A DNA stretch of 64,000 bases, taken from assembly GCA_023101485.1 (NCBI GenBank), contig LVZB01000001.1, positions 1,323,399 to 1,387,398 of the forward strand, read 5' to 3'. The notes under the pieces were generated by a model that saw only the letters and a list, made by a program, of their open reading frames with translations, did no database searches and was not told the DNA's origin. The DNA comes from Pasteurellaceae bacterium Macca (lineage in GTDB: Bacteria > Pseudomonadota > Gammaproteobacteria > Enterobacterales > Pasteurellaceae). A program made the position numbers and the translations under genes. This document shows, piece by piece, positions 19,111 to 29,089 of the stretch. Every line of letters starts with the position of its first letter. Within the stretch, counting starts at the first letter, position 1.

Positions 19111-20204
19111 ATCAATTAACCGACGCACAACGCCTTGAAATTCAAGCCGTTTTACAGCAATTCACTCACCCAAGTCTGCAAAAAGACTTAATCGCCCTCA
19201 ACGCCCTTAAAAAAGTGGAATTAGGCGGCGAGATTCTTCGCCTTGAATTAGCGATGCCCTTTGCTTGGAACAGTGCCTTTACTCAATTAAAACAAGCCAC
19301 AGAAACAAAACTGCTCGACATCACCGGAGCAAAACAGGTGAAATGGGTAATGAATTACCAAATCGCCACCCTAAAACGTGCCAATAATCACCCTCCTGTC
19401 AATGGGGTGAAAAACATCATTGCGGTAACCTCCGGCAAAGGAGGAGTTGGGAAATCCACCACAGCGGTTAATCTTGCCCTTGCCTTAAAAGCACAGGGAG
19501 CAAGAGTAGGGATTTTAGATGCCGATATTTACGGCCCTTCTGTTCCTCATATGTTAGGCGCAGCCGACCAACGCCCGACCTCACCGGATAATCAACATAT
19601 CACCCCGATTGAAGCCCACGGCATTTACTCTAACTCCATTGGTTATTTAATGTCGCCAGATAACGCAACCGTTTGGCGTGGGCCAATGGCAAGTAGTGCA
19701 TTAAGCCAGCTTCTCCAAGAAACCTGGTGGCCAGATTTAGATTACCTCGTGATTGATATGCCACCCGGCACAGGGGATATTCAGCTTACCCTCTCGCAAC
19801 AAATTCCGGTAACGGGTGCGGTCGTCGTTACCACGCCACAGGATATTGCGTTACTAGATGCGATTAAAGGGATTGCGATGTTTGAGAAAGTGTCTGTGCC
19901 AGTGCTGGGCATTATTGAGAATATGTCAGTACATATTTGTGCCAACTGCGGTCATCACGAACATATTTTCGGCACAGGGGGGGCGGAGAAAGTCGCCGAG
20001 AAATACCGCACCCAAGTGCTCGGGCAAATGCCACTCCACATTCGCTTACGGGAAGATTTAGATAACGGCACACCAACCGTTGTCGCAGCGCCTGAACACG
20101 AAATCAGCCAAGCTTACCTTGGATTAGCGGAAAAGATCACCGCAGAGCTTTACTGGCAAGGTAGCGTGATTCCGTCTGAAATCATGATCCGTGAAGTGAA
20201 GTAA
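19107..20204 (+). CDS. apbC: Iron-sulfur cluster carrier ATPase Mrp (ApbC)
   Basis: This 365-residue Mrp/NBP35-type P-loop ATPase has an N-terminal MIP18-like domain (1-~90), the deviant Walker A SGKGGVGKSTTAVNLA (~110-125), the LDADIYGPSVPHMLG motif, and the CANC pair near residue 273 that holds a bridging [4Fe-4S] cluster. It delivers Fe-S clusters to apoproteins. It overlaps the upstream lipoprotein gene by 4 nt (ATGA) and is followed by a strong terminator. Confidence 0.94.
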   Translation: MNQLTDAQRLEIQAVLQQFTHPSLQKDLIALNALKKVELGGEILRLELAMPFAWNSAFTQLKQATETKLLDITGAKQVKWVMNYQIATLKRANNHPPVNGVKNIIAVTSGKGGVGKSTTAVNLALALKAQGARVGILDADIYGPSVPHMLGAADQRPTSPDNQHITPIEAHGIYSNSIGYLMSPDNATVWRGPMASSALSQLLQETWWPDLDYLVIDMPPGTGDIQLTLSQQIPVTGAVVVTTPQDIALLDAIKGIAMFEKVSVPVLGIIENMSVHICANCGHHEHIFGTGGAEKVAEKYRTQVLGQMPLHIRLREDLDNGTPTVVAAPEHEISQAYLGLAEKITAELYWQGSVIPSEIMIREVK

Positions 20205-20281
20205 CACCGCAAACAAGCGGTGGGATTTTGTCAACATTTTGCACCGAATCCATTCCCTCTAAAAAATTAAAATATTAAACC

Positions 20282-20320
20282 AAGGACTGAATCAATATAT
20301 CTGATTTAGTCCTTTTAATT
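20282..20320 (+). terminator. Terminator of the oppA-like/mrp operon
   Basis: AAGGACTGAATCA (20282-20294) pairs with TGATTTAGTCCTT (20302-20314), 13 bp with one G-T wobble, followed by TTAATTTTA. Confidence 0.85.
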
Positions 20321-20485
20321 TTATATTTACTTTAATAAAGTTATTCATTTCTATTTAAATTTATCTATATTTAAATATAAAGAAATAATAATTATCTATG
20401 CCTACTAAAAATTCATTATAAGTAATATTATTCCTCAGAATTACATGCATAACTGATTTGACCATTAGTCACAATGTAAACAAAT

Positions 20486-20513
20486 TTGATACATTTTATA
20501 CAAAATGTATCAA
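20486..20513. promoter_or_regulatory. Perfect 12-bp inverted repeat upstream of fhaC
   Basis: TTGATACATTTT (20486-20497), spacer ATAC, AAAATGTATCAA (20502-20513). It lies about 270 nt upstream of the transporter gene. It is not followed by a T run, so it looks more like an operator or a structured leader than a terminator. No specific regulator can be named. Confidence 0.5.
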
Positions 20514-20782
20514 TTTAAAGCAAGTAATCTATATAAATATAAATTTTATGTAATTAAATTTACATTTCCCCGTCTAAGTTGAAGTCAATAAAATGATTAC
20601 TGTTTGAAAAACAGACATTAAAATATATGTAAATCAATCATCTATTGCAAACAAATCAATTGTATATTATTGTAAATAAATGTATATCCCCAATGACCTT
20701 TATTGAGAACATTAGGAAATAACCATTTTTATAAATACTTAAATTAATTTCATAAAACTATTAAGAATTAAGGAGAACATTT

Positions 20783-22531
20783 ATGCAAAATTTGAATAGA
20801 GTAAATTTAGTTAATTTACTGAATTCAAAGAAAAGCTACTCTTATTTAGCGCTATGCTTAGCTGGAATCACTCAACAAGCCTATGGAATGACAGATCCAT
20901 TAAAATCAGAACTCTCACGATTAAAAAATCAAGAGATTTATCAAAATACTGAAGAGCAAATTCAAAAAGCAGAACGTTTTTTGGAAAATAAATCGTCTTT
21001 ATCAAAAAATAAACAGACCGTTGCACAAAACGAAAAAGGGCAATATCAAAAAATTACAAAGATCAATATCGATTTTTCAGGGGAAAGTGCAAAATTAGAT
21101 TTTAGCCCAGTGATTAAACAATACGAGGGAACTCCCTTAAACCGTAAACAAATATTTGCCTTAGTCAAAGATTTAACACAAGTATTATCTGACTCTGGTT
21201 ATTCCACTAGTGGTATTGCCTTTAAAAATCAAGATTTTAAAGAAGGTGTATTAGATTTTATTATTCTATGGGGAAAAGTAGATAATATTTTGATCAATGG
21301 AAAACCTGCTGAAAGTTTTCGTGATAAAGCAATGCTTGCCACTTTACCGCCATTAAAAAACCAACTTTTTAATATTTATACGCTTGATCAGGTAATTGAG
21401 ATTATGAATACCCAAAATAAAAGTGTGCAAGTTAAAGTTCAACCGGGAAAACTTAACGGTACGTCGGATTTAAATTTACAAAAATCTACCCATTATTTAC
21501 CAAGTATAACTCTCGGAGCAAATAACTCAGGCACAGAAAACAATCAAAATGGGCGTAATCAATTAACTACAGCAATTGCTTGGAGTGATCTATTAGGTAC
21601 CAATGATAGCTGGTCATTCTCTGTTGGACATCGTTTATACAAAAAAAGCCGTCGCAATAATCAAAACAATTATGCATTAAATTACACTCAACCTTTCTCT
21701 TTTTATATATTAGAAACTAAACTTTCTGAATCAGGCTATAAAAAAGAGGTCTCTGGTATTAATACTTATACCTTAAAGGGAAAAACAAAAACAGCAAATA
21801 TTAAATTATCTCGTACTTTATTACGTAATCGTGAAAGTATTTTATCTTTATTTGGAGAATTAGAATTTAAACATCGCCGTAGTTATCTTGCCCAGCTTTT
21901 AGTGGGAAATTACCACAATAATAAATTAACCACTGGAATTGCCTATGTAGGAAACTTAGGTAATGGTAAATTATATACCGATATTTCTTATTCTACGGGA
22001 TTAAATTGGTTTAATGCAAATAAATCAGCCTATGACAAATCGGGGGATAAAACCTCGCGATTATTTTCAGGCAGTGTCACTTGGCATCGTCCTTTTTCCC
22101 TTGGAAAGCAAAACCTAAACTATCAATTTCGTTTAGGCGCTCAATATAGTTTAGATAGTTTATATTCAGACTATCAATTCTCTATTGGTGATGAATACAC
22201 CGTCAGAGGGTTTAAAGGTGGCGTCGCTTCTGGGGATAGTGGTGCCTATTTATCGCAAACCGTCACAATGCCTTTTTACCCTCAAAAAACTTACCTTACG
22301 TCTATCTCGCCTTTTATTGGGCTAGATATCGGGAAAACCTACCAAAAATTGGCTTCTCAAACAGCGAGTATCGAAGGGAAAAATAAAACACTTCTTGGCT
22401 CAGCGATTGGGGTAAAAATGTTAGTGAAAAACTTTTCTCTTGCTTTTACATATAGCCAACCACTCTATACCAAAAATATACCAAATAAAAAATCACCAGA
22501 ATATTATTTTAATGGTTCAATTTTTTTCTAA
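20783..22531 (+). CDS. Two-partner secretion outer-membrane transporter (FhaC/LspB-type TpsB)
   Basis: This 582-residue TpsB-family protein has a signal sequence ending near QQAYG, then two POTRA domains (~90-240, with ITKINIDFSG and VLDFIILWGKVDNILING) and a C-terminal 16-strand beta-barrel. The conserved L6-loop tip is VRGFKGG in DEYTVRGFKGGVASGDSG. It ends in Phe as outer-membrane barrels do (YYFNGSIFF). It would export the FhaB-type protein encoded 39 nt downstream. The ATG follows AAGGAGAAC. The AT-rich codon use matches the exoprotein gene rather than the neighbouring core genes. Confidence 0.94.
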   Translation: MQNLNRVNLVNLLNSKKSYSYLALCLAGITQQAYGMTDPLKSELSRLKNQEIYQNTEEQIQKAERFLENKSSLSKNKQTVAQNEKGQYQKITKINIDFSGESAKLDFSPVIKQYEGTPLNRKQIFALVKDLTQVLSDSGYSTSGIAFKNQDFKEGVLDFIILWGKVDNILINGKPAESFRDKAMLATLPPLKNQLFNIYTLDQVIEIMNTQNKSVQVKVQPGKLNGTSDLNLQKSTHYLPSITLGANNSGTENNQNGRNQLTTAIAWSDLLGTNDSWSFSVGHRLYKKSRRNNQNNYALNYTQPFSFYILETKLSESGYKKEVSGINTYTLKGKTKTANIKLSRTLLRNRESILSLFGELEFKHRRSYLAQLLVGNYHNNKLTTGIAYVGNLGNGKLYTDISYSTGLNWFNANKSAYDKSGDKTSRLFSGSVTWHRPFSLGKQNLNYQFRLGAQYSLDSLYSDYQFSIGDEYTVRGFKGGVASGDSGAYLSQTVTMPFYPQKTYLTSISPFIGLDIGKTYQKLASQTASIEGKNKTLLGSAIGVKMLVKNFSLAFTYSQPLYTKNIPNKKSPEYYFNGSIFF

Positions 22532-22570
22532 ACTAAATATTTATTCTATTTTTACAAAAGGGACATTATT

Positions 22571-25500
22571 ATGAACAAAAACCGTTATAAACTTATTTTT
22601 AGTCAAGTTAAGCAATGCCTTATTCCGGTCGCAGAAAATATTAAATCCGCATTTGGAAACAGTGTTTCTGAATCGGAAAAACAATTATCATCAGCGTCAT
22701 CAGAAGAACCCTCTTATTCATTCTCGCCATTATCAACATTGATTAAAAGCCAATGTAACCCAATTACTTCAAAAACAGTACTAAAATGGAAAAACGTATC
22801 CATTATTTTACTGACCTCATTATCACTTTCACCTTTTATTTATGCCGAAAATAATTCTCAATTTCCGCCAGGCTTGCAGGCATTATCGGGGGATAGACTT
22901 AATCAAATTAAAGTTGATGAAACATCAAAAAATAAACCTTCAGTATATGAAACAAAGCAAAACCATGTGGTCATTGTCGATATTGCCAAGCCTGAACATC
23001 ACGGTATTTCAGATAACCGTTTTGAAAAATTTAGCGTCGAGAATGGCGCGGTATTTAATAACCACGCAAAAAACGGAAAAATAGAAAACCCTAATGATAA
23101 ATCTGCCTTAGTGGGGCATTTATCGGCAAATCCACATTTAAACCATCAAAAAGATGAAGCCAAAGCCATTCTCACGCAAGTGACAGGTTCAGAGATGAGT
23201 AAATTAAAAGGCGGATTAGAAGTTTTTGGTAAAAAAGCCGATTTAATTATTGTGAATCAAAATGGCATCACCTTAAATGGCGTAAAAACCTACAATTCTG
23301 ACCGCTTAACAGTGGCGACGAGCAAACCGGTGAAGGTCAATCAATCTGGGGAAATCCAATTTGACGTGGAGAAAAATAAAGTCGTCATTGATGTGAATGG
23401 TGTCGCTACCGATGGCTTGAAATACCTTGATGTTGTTGCCAAAAGTATTGAGCAGAAAGGGGCGATTACTGCGTCTGAAAAAAGCCGAAATCGGCACAAT
23501 CCCGAAACTCAAATCACCTTAGTGGCAGGTAAAAATAAATCTAAATTAAAAGTGAATGAACCGCATTCAGAATTGATGGTAGATACCGCATCTGGCACGA
23601 AATCCAATGAAATTGCCATTTTAGGCACTACAGCCGGGGCAATGCACGGTAAAAATATTCAACTTGTTGTAACCGATTCTGGCGCAGGGGTAAAACATGA
23701 CGGCGTTATTCTGTCAGAAAATGACATTAAGTTCGATGTAAACCAAGGTTTATTAAATCTTGGTGGTGAAACAAGCAAAAATAATACCTTATCGGGCAAA
23801 ATTACAGCAAAAAAATCCTTAACCATTTCCAATGCGAAACAAACGACCATTAGTGGTGATATTAAAGCGGAAAATATTCATATTAAAAGCGGTATCACAG
23901 AACTTAAAAATACGGCAAGTTTAACGGCAACACATAAAGATACAAGTGAAAAAGCCAGAGAAAATAATAAAGGATTAGTCATTGAAGGAAAACGATTAAA
24001 TATTCAAAAAGACGCGAAAGTAGTTTCTTCATTGGCAACTTTTCGCCAAAAGGAGAATATTAACATTGGTGCTGATGCTAAAGTCTTTTCCAAAAATCTC
24101 GATATTCAAACCCATAAATTAGAGAATAAAGGGTATTTACAAAGTGAGAGTAAATTACATCTTGATACCGATTCGCTTAAAAATAGTAAACTCATTCACG
24201 CCAAAGACGATTTAAAAATCAGTACAAGGGGCGTAAGAAAACGAAATAATTCAAATACAGATTCAACGGCAGTGATTGAAAATAATGGCTATGAAAATAG
24301 TGGAACAATTCACAGTGACAAAAAAGCCGAAATCATTTTTAAAGATAAATCAGATTTTATCAGTAGCAAACATAAATTGCCTACAGCAAAGGAACAATTA
24401 ACCGTTAAAGCACATAATGCTTTTATAGCAAAAAATAGCGGTAATAGTACTCGCAATGAAGTACAAGCCGAAGGTAACCTCACCATTATTGCTCAGCATA
24501 ATGTATTAAATGAAGGTATTTTAACCAGTGGTAAGGTTTTAAATATCACGGCAAAAAATGGCAGTATCACTAATGCGGAAGGCGCATTTTTAGGGGGTAA
24601 ATCAGCATTAAATTTAAGAGCTTATGAAGAAATTATCAATGATAAAAATGCGGTATTACATTCAGAAGGTGGTGCAAATTTATTTGGGATAGGTAGAGTT
24701 TATAATTTAGGGATAATCTCAACTAAAAAACCGTTAAATGTGACCTCATTAAGTTTTATCAATGATGCCGTATTAACAGGAAAACCCCAAAAAGAGAAAA
24801 AAGGCAATCAAGGAATTTCTAAAAGCTATATTGCAAGTCACGGCTGGCATAATAATTATTATGGGCTAAATGTAAATTTAGATGAAATAAGTAGTGGTGA
24901 TGTACGCGTTAAACATCAAGGTATTATTAGAGCCGAAGGTGGTTTGAATTTTAACGGTCTAAGCGAAACCCAAAAAGGCAATTTATATAACCACGGTATT
25001 CTAAATGTAAAGGGGACATTCTCTACTAAAAATGTCGATAAAGTTGAAAATGAAACCCGTCATATTTCCTTAGATCTTTATAACGAATTCTTTAATCAAC
25101 CTGCGGATATTTCATTCTATTATGAACCCAAAGCGCGCTTTATTTTATCTCCACTATTTAGGCAAGAAAAACGTCAGTTTAATAGTTTAACTCAACTATT
25201 TGACGCGTTATTTGGGGGGAACACTATTTTACAAGCAGGCATTTATCATGCAGATAATCAACAAGTGAAAGATTTATTGCATGATATTCAATCCCCGACC
25301 TTTAAAAAAGCAATGGGGCTTGCTTTTGGGGCGGATTGGACAAACTGGGATTTCAAACGCCTTGCTAATCGTTGGCACGAATTCAAACACCGCCACGCGC
25401 AAGAATATCAACAAAAACAGGATAAAAATTTCGTCTATTTACCCCAAGAACAGGCAAAAATTCTGGCGGATGAAATTATAGGTTCCGTAGGATTTTTAAA

Positions 25501-28500
25501 AAATGGCACATTTAATGAAGAGGCAGGCAAAGAAAAAATTCATATCGGTAAATATGAAGTGGGGCTACAACAGATTACCTTTAAACCCGAAGTAAGCGAA
25601 GTTGGGAAAGAATCAGGCATTGATCTCTCTATTATTTTAGAACTTTTAGAAACACCGAATTTATTTATTGATTCAAATGTTCAACTCGAAAAATTTGAAG
25701 AGATTGAAGCATTAACACTGAGTGAGGAAGAAAAGCAGATCTTAGCAAAAAAAGACGAGATTACTCAACAAAATCACAAATTAAAGCAAAACATTGAAGA
25801 AAAACAAAAAGATATTCTTAAAAAAGAATCTCAAGAGAACGCTAAAAAAGGAGAATTAACGTCTATTGAGAAAGATCTAGATTGGGTAATTAAAAATAAG
25901 AAAATATTATTAGATAAATCTGACAAGTATAAAGGAATTCGTAATAAATTAATTTCAATTCGTTCTACATTATTAGAAAAATATCAAATTACCAACCAAG
26001 AAAACAATAAAGAATTAAGCACTAATCAACTTCTGCAAAAATTAGAAGAAACCTTAAAAACGAAAAAGCAAGCCTTAGATCAAGCTAAACAGAAATTAGC
26101 GGAAGAAAAGCAACAAATCTTGCAAGAAAAAGACGCTCTTGTTCAAGAGAAACAGCATATTGAAGACGATCAAGCACATATTTCTCAAATAGAGAAGAAA
26201 CAAGAAAATATTGAGAAACAGAGTGATCGCATTAAACAGCAATTTGATGCGCAAGATAAAAAGTACCAAGAGGAATATGCCGGTAAATTAGAGGAGATTA
26301 CTCGCCAGAAAAAAGCGATTGATCGCACAACTCAACGCCGTGAAGAAAAAGCTCAAGAGGAGATTAACCAAGCAAAAGAGCAGATTCATCAGCAAAGCAA
26401 AGCCTTTGAAGCACAGGAAGAGCAAAATGCACAGGAAAAAGCCCAAGAGCAGGCATTTGAGGGATTAGCGGATAGGGAAAATCCGCCCCAAAGTCAGCCA
26501 CAAAATCACTCGAATAAACCCGATTTAAACCAAGAGATTCAAACTGAACAGAATATTCAGCAAGAAAATCAGAAAGTGGCAGAGTATCAACGTGAATTAG
26601 TTGAAATTGAACGAAAACAGGCAGAATTAGCAAGAAAGCGGGTATTAACGGCGATTGATGAAACACGCCCGAAAGTGGATCTCGATCCCCTTTACCGCAC
26701 GCGGATTAAATATATCAACCAAAATGATTATTTTGGTGCGACTTATTTCTTTAATCGTATTGCACCCAAAGCACAAATTGACAATAAAAAGCAATTAAAT
26801 GCCATTGGTGATAATTATTTTGAACATCAGCTAATTACACGCACGATTGAGAAAAAAGTCGATAATCACTTAGCGCTGAAATATCAACTTTCAGGCACTG
26901 AGTTAGTGAAAAAATTGATGGATAACGCTTATTTTGAAGCCCAAGATCTCAATTTAACCTTAGGAGAAGCCTTAACGCCAGAACAGCAAGCAAAATTAAC
27001 CCAAGATATTGTTTGGTATGTGAAAACAAGAATAAATGGCAAAGAAGTTTATGTTCCGCAATTATATTTGGCGCAGGAAACTATTGATACCGCCGAAAAA
27101 TATAAAGGCTTAGGTTCTGCGGTGTTAAAAGCACGGAAAATCAATGTAAAAGCCAAAGATATTCGCAATAGTGGCACGATTGCGGGGGATAAAGTGGATT
27201 TAGAAGCCGATAACAAACTTAAAAACCGTGGCTCAATTTTAGCCACGGATTCGGCTCGCCTAAAAGGGCATAAAGGCATTGAGTCGGAATCTCGTAGCTA
27301 CGTCGATGAAAATGGCGATATTCAGATCCAAAAATCGGAAATTGGTGCTGAACAACATCTCCACCTTGAAACGGATTTAGATTCGGATATTGATCTTACC
27401 GCTTCAAATGTCAGCGCTAAAACGGCATTTGTGAAAACCCAAAATCTGAATGTAAAAGATGCGCAAACCTATGAAAGACGGGGTGAAAGAGGGGCTATTG
27501 ATAGCCAACTAGGGCTGAATCTTGGCATTGGTGAATATGAAAAAGAGACGAAAAAATCATCCTCCCTTGGGTCAGATTTAAATATTGGACATCTGCATTT
27601 AGCGGTGAAAAAAGACGTGAATCAGACGGGGAGTAAGATTCAAGCCGATCGTGTCACCGGCGTTGTGCAAGGCAATTACAACACCAAAGCGGGGAAAAAC
27701 ATCGAACAGAAAACCAAAGAAGAGCGTTTAACCCAATTTGTTGCGTCGGCAAGTGGCAGTGCTGGAGGGAAAACGGCAGGCGTTTCCACGAGCCAACGTG
27801 ATGGCACGCAAACTTCCGTGGCATCTTCCGATGATACTGGCGTTAAAGTCAAAATTGGGCTTTCTATTCAACATAAAAAAGAGAATGAGGAACGCCTAAC
27901 TCACTCAAATAGCCAATTAGATGTCGGTTCGGGGCAACTTCATATCCTTGGCAAAGCCGATATTGGTGGCGTGGATATCAATACCCAATTACCCGAATCT
28001 GAACAGCCTGAACAAAAAGCAGAGCGTTCAGAAACGCTACCTTCTAAGGAGAAATCTGCCGAAAAAGGGCAGGAACAAGCGGTCGAAAAAAATCAACAAT
28101 TTGCACCCGCGTTTAAGACTTTAGATGAAGAGGAAATCGAAGCCCTCATGGCGGAAAAAGGCGAAGCCTTCTTTAAAGAAGAAGCAGAGAAACAGCAAAA
28201 AGAGAAACAAGCTGGCAAACACTTTACTTTATCGGCACAGGAAATTGCCTCCACCAAACAGAAAGATGAGTATAGTTATTCATCAGAATCAGCCAACTTT
28301 AGCCTTGGTGTTGGTGCAGAGGGGCATTCTTCCATTGCGGATTATATTAGCCATAAGGCGAAACAGATTGCCGATGCACAGCGAGGTGTCAAACAAGATA
28401 GCACTGTCGTTTTACAAGAACTTGCCGATGGTGCGAATTTAATTACCGGCGATGCGGCAGGTGGTTCGGTGAAAGTATCCGTGGAAGCCGAAACCCGTAA

Positions 28501-29089
28501 AGAGCAGATTGAACGCAAATCGGACAACAAAACGAAAATCGGTGGGAATCTCGAACTCGCAGCCCGAGAAGGCAGTATTGATCTCAATAACGTTGAACGA
28601 ACCGGTAACGATCCGCTCAAATTGCGGGCGAAAAAAGATGTCAATATTCGTTCAGGGGAATCTACCGAAACGAAGCGTGAAGAGAGCCGTCGCATCCGTT
28701 TCAGCCAAGGTCTGACGAGCAGTTGTGGCGCCCTTTCTGGTGGTTGTAGCGTCGGGGGAACGATTGGTGTGGATGGAAGCCATAGCAAAACCGAAGAATC
28801 GAGCAAAACCCATCAAAATAGCACCCTTGGGGATAATCTCACCATTGAAACCGGGGGCGATCTCAACCTTGAAGGGGCAAATATTGGCGGCGAAGGGGCG
28901 AAAAAACTGCACTTAAATGTCGGCGGTAAAACCAATATTACTTCCCAGCAAGATAGCTATGAGAAAAAAGTGGAAGGCTATGATTACAGTGCTACGGTGG
29001 GGGCTTCCATTGCAACGGATTTAACCATTAAACCGAGCGTCAGTGCTGGGGGGGGTACACGCAAGAGAAAGAGAGTCGCAAAACAGTGA
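22571..29089 (+). CDS. FhaB/LspA-type filamentous hemagglutinin exoprotein, N-terminal part (ends at poly-G frameshift)
   Basis: This 2172-residue frame is the secreted partner (TpsA). It starts with an extended signal peptide region (MNKNRYKLIFSQVKQCLIP), an unusually long N-region, and a hydrophobic core ending near residue 92 (PFIYA-ENN). A TPS secretion domain follows (~93-360, with FGKKADLIIVNQNGITLNG), then long hemagglutinin repeats likely to form a beta-helix. Residues ~1040-1370 are a highly charged Gln/Glu/Lys coiled-coil-like region. Further repeats contain NIRSGESTETKREE and GGDLNLEGANIGG. The frame stops at 29087-29089, just past a run of eight G, with a short aberrant tail. One extra G would fuse it to the frame starting at 29086. 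As it stands, an adhesin without its effector end would be made. Confidence 0.93.
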   Translation: MNKNRYKLIFSQVKQCLIPVAENIKSAFGNSVSESEKQLSSASSEEPSYSFSPLSTLIKSQCNPITSKTVLKWKNVSIILLTSLSLSPFIYAENNSQFPPGLQALSGDRLNQIKVDETSKNKPSVYETKQNHVVIVDIAKPEHHGISDNRFEKFSVENGAVFNNHAKNGKIENPNDKSALVGHLSANPHLNHQKDEAKAILTQVTGSEMSKLKGGLEVFGKKADLIIVNQNGITLNGVKTYNSDRLTVATSKPVKVNQSGEIQFDVEKNKVVIDVNGVATDGLKYLDVVAKSIEQKGAITASEKSRNRHNPETQITLVAGKNKSKLKVNEPHSELMVDTASGTKSNEIAILGTTAGAMHGKNIQLVVTDSGAGVKHDGVILSENDIKFDVNQGLLNLGGETSKNNTLSGKITAKKSLTISNAKQTTISGDIKAENIHIKSGITELKNTASLTATHKDTSEKARENNKGLVIEGKRLNIQKDAKVVSSLATFRQKENINIGADAKVFSKNLDIQTHKLENKGYLQSESKLHLDTDSLKNSKLIHAKDDLKISTRGVRKRNNSNTDSTAVIENNGYENSGTIHSDKKAEIIFKDKSDFISSKHKLPTAKEQLTVKAHNAFIAKNSGNSTRNEVQAEGNLTIIAQHNVLNEGILTSGKVLNITAKNGSITNAEGAFLGGKSALNLRAYEEIINDKNAVLHSEGGANLFGIGRVYNLGIISTKKPLNVTSLSFINDAVLTGKPQKEKKGNQGISKSYIASHGWHNNYYGLNVNLDEISSGDVRVKHQGIIRAEGGLNFNGLSETQKGNLYNHGILNVKGTFSTKNVDKVENETRHISLDLYNEFFNQPADISFYYEPKARFILSPLFRQEKRQFNSLTQLFDALFGGNTILQAGIYHADNQQVKDLLHDIQSPTFKKAMGLAFGADWTNWDFKRLANRWHEFKHRHAQEYQQKQDKNFVYLPQEQAKILADEIIGSVGFLKNGTFNEEAGKEKIHIGKYEVGLQQITFKPEVSEVGKESGIDLSIILELLETPNLFIDSNVQLEKFEEIEALTLSEEEKQILAKKDEITQQNHKLKQNIEEKQKDILKKESQENAKKGELTSIEKDLDWVIKNKKILLDKSDKYKGIRNKLISIRSTLLEKYQITNQENNKELSTNQLLQKLEETLKTKKQALDQAKQKLAEEKQQILQEKDALVQEKQHIEDDQAHISQIEKKQENIEKQSDRIKQQFDAQDKKYQEEYAGKLEEITRQKKAIDRTTQRREEKAQEEINQAKEQIHQQSKAFEAQEEQNAQEKAQEQAFEGLADRENPPQSQPQNHSNKPDLNQEIQTEQNIQQENQKVAEYQRELVEIERKQAELARKRVLTAIDETRPKVDLDPLYRTRIKYINQNDYFGATYFFNRIAPKAQIDNKKQLNAIGDNYFEHQLITRTIEKKVDNHLALKYQLSGTELVKKLMDNAYFEAQDLNLTLGEALTPEQQAKLTQDIVWYVKTRINGKEVYVPQLYLAQETIDTAEKYKGLGSAVLKARKINVKAKDIRNSGTIAGDKVDLEADNKLKNRGSILATDSARLKGHKGIESESRSYVDENGDIQIQKSEIGAEQHLHLETDLDSDIDLTASNVSAKTAFVKTQNLNVKDAQTYERRGERGAIDSQLGLNLGIGEYEKETKKSSSLGSDLNIGHLHLAVKKDVNQTGSKIQADRVTGVVQGNYNTKAGKNIEQKTKEERLTQFVASASGSAGGKTAGVSTSQRDGTQTSVASSDDTGVKVKIGLSIQHKKENEERLTHSNSQLDVGSGQLHILGKADIGGVDINTQLPESEQPEQKAERSETLPSKEKSAEKGQEQAVEKNQQFAPAFKTLDEEEIEALMAEKGEAFFKEEAEKQQKEKQAGKHFTLSAQEIASTKQKDEYSYSSESANFSLGVGAEGHSSIADYISHKAKQIADAQRGVKQDSTVVLQELADGANLITGDAAGGSVKVSVEAETRKEQIERKSDNKTKIGGNLELAAREGSIDLNNVERTGNDPLKLRAKKDVNIRSGESTETKREESRRIRFSQGLTSSCGALSGGCSVGGTIGVDGSHSKTEESSKTHQNSTLGDNLTIETGGDLNLEGANIGGEGAKKLHLNVGGKTNITSQQDSYEKKVEGYDYSATVGASIATDLTIKPSVSAGGGTRKRKRVAKQ
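29048..29055 (+). repeat. Poly-G tract (G8), candidate phase-variation switch in fhaB-like gene
   Basis: Eight consecutive G lie in codons for Ala-Gly-Gly-Gly. With G8 translation ends 11 codons later. With G9 (or G6) the frame reads GGGYTQEKESRKTVNQQSG and continues uninterrupted to 31983. With G7 or G10 the third frame stops soon after. The tract length and position fit slipped-strand mispairing. A sequencing indel is the main alternative. Confidence 0.85.

Larger units (their letters stand above)
20205..20782. other. AT-rich 578-bp leader of the two-partner secretion locus
   Basis: No gene is seen here. After an uptake-signal hairpin (20205-20222) and the mrp terminator (20282-20320), the sequence becomes very AT-rich up to the fhaC-like start. 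It holds a perfect 12-bp inverted repeat (20486-20513) and several TGTATAT/ATGTAAAT stretches. The shift in composition marks the boundary between core genes and the secretion locus. Promoters are likely here but none can be assigned with confidence. Confidence 0.6.
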
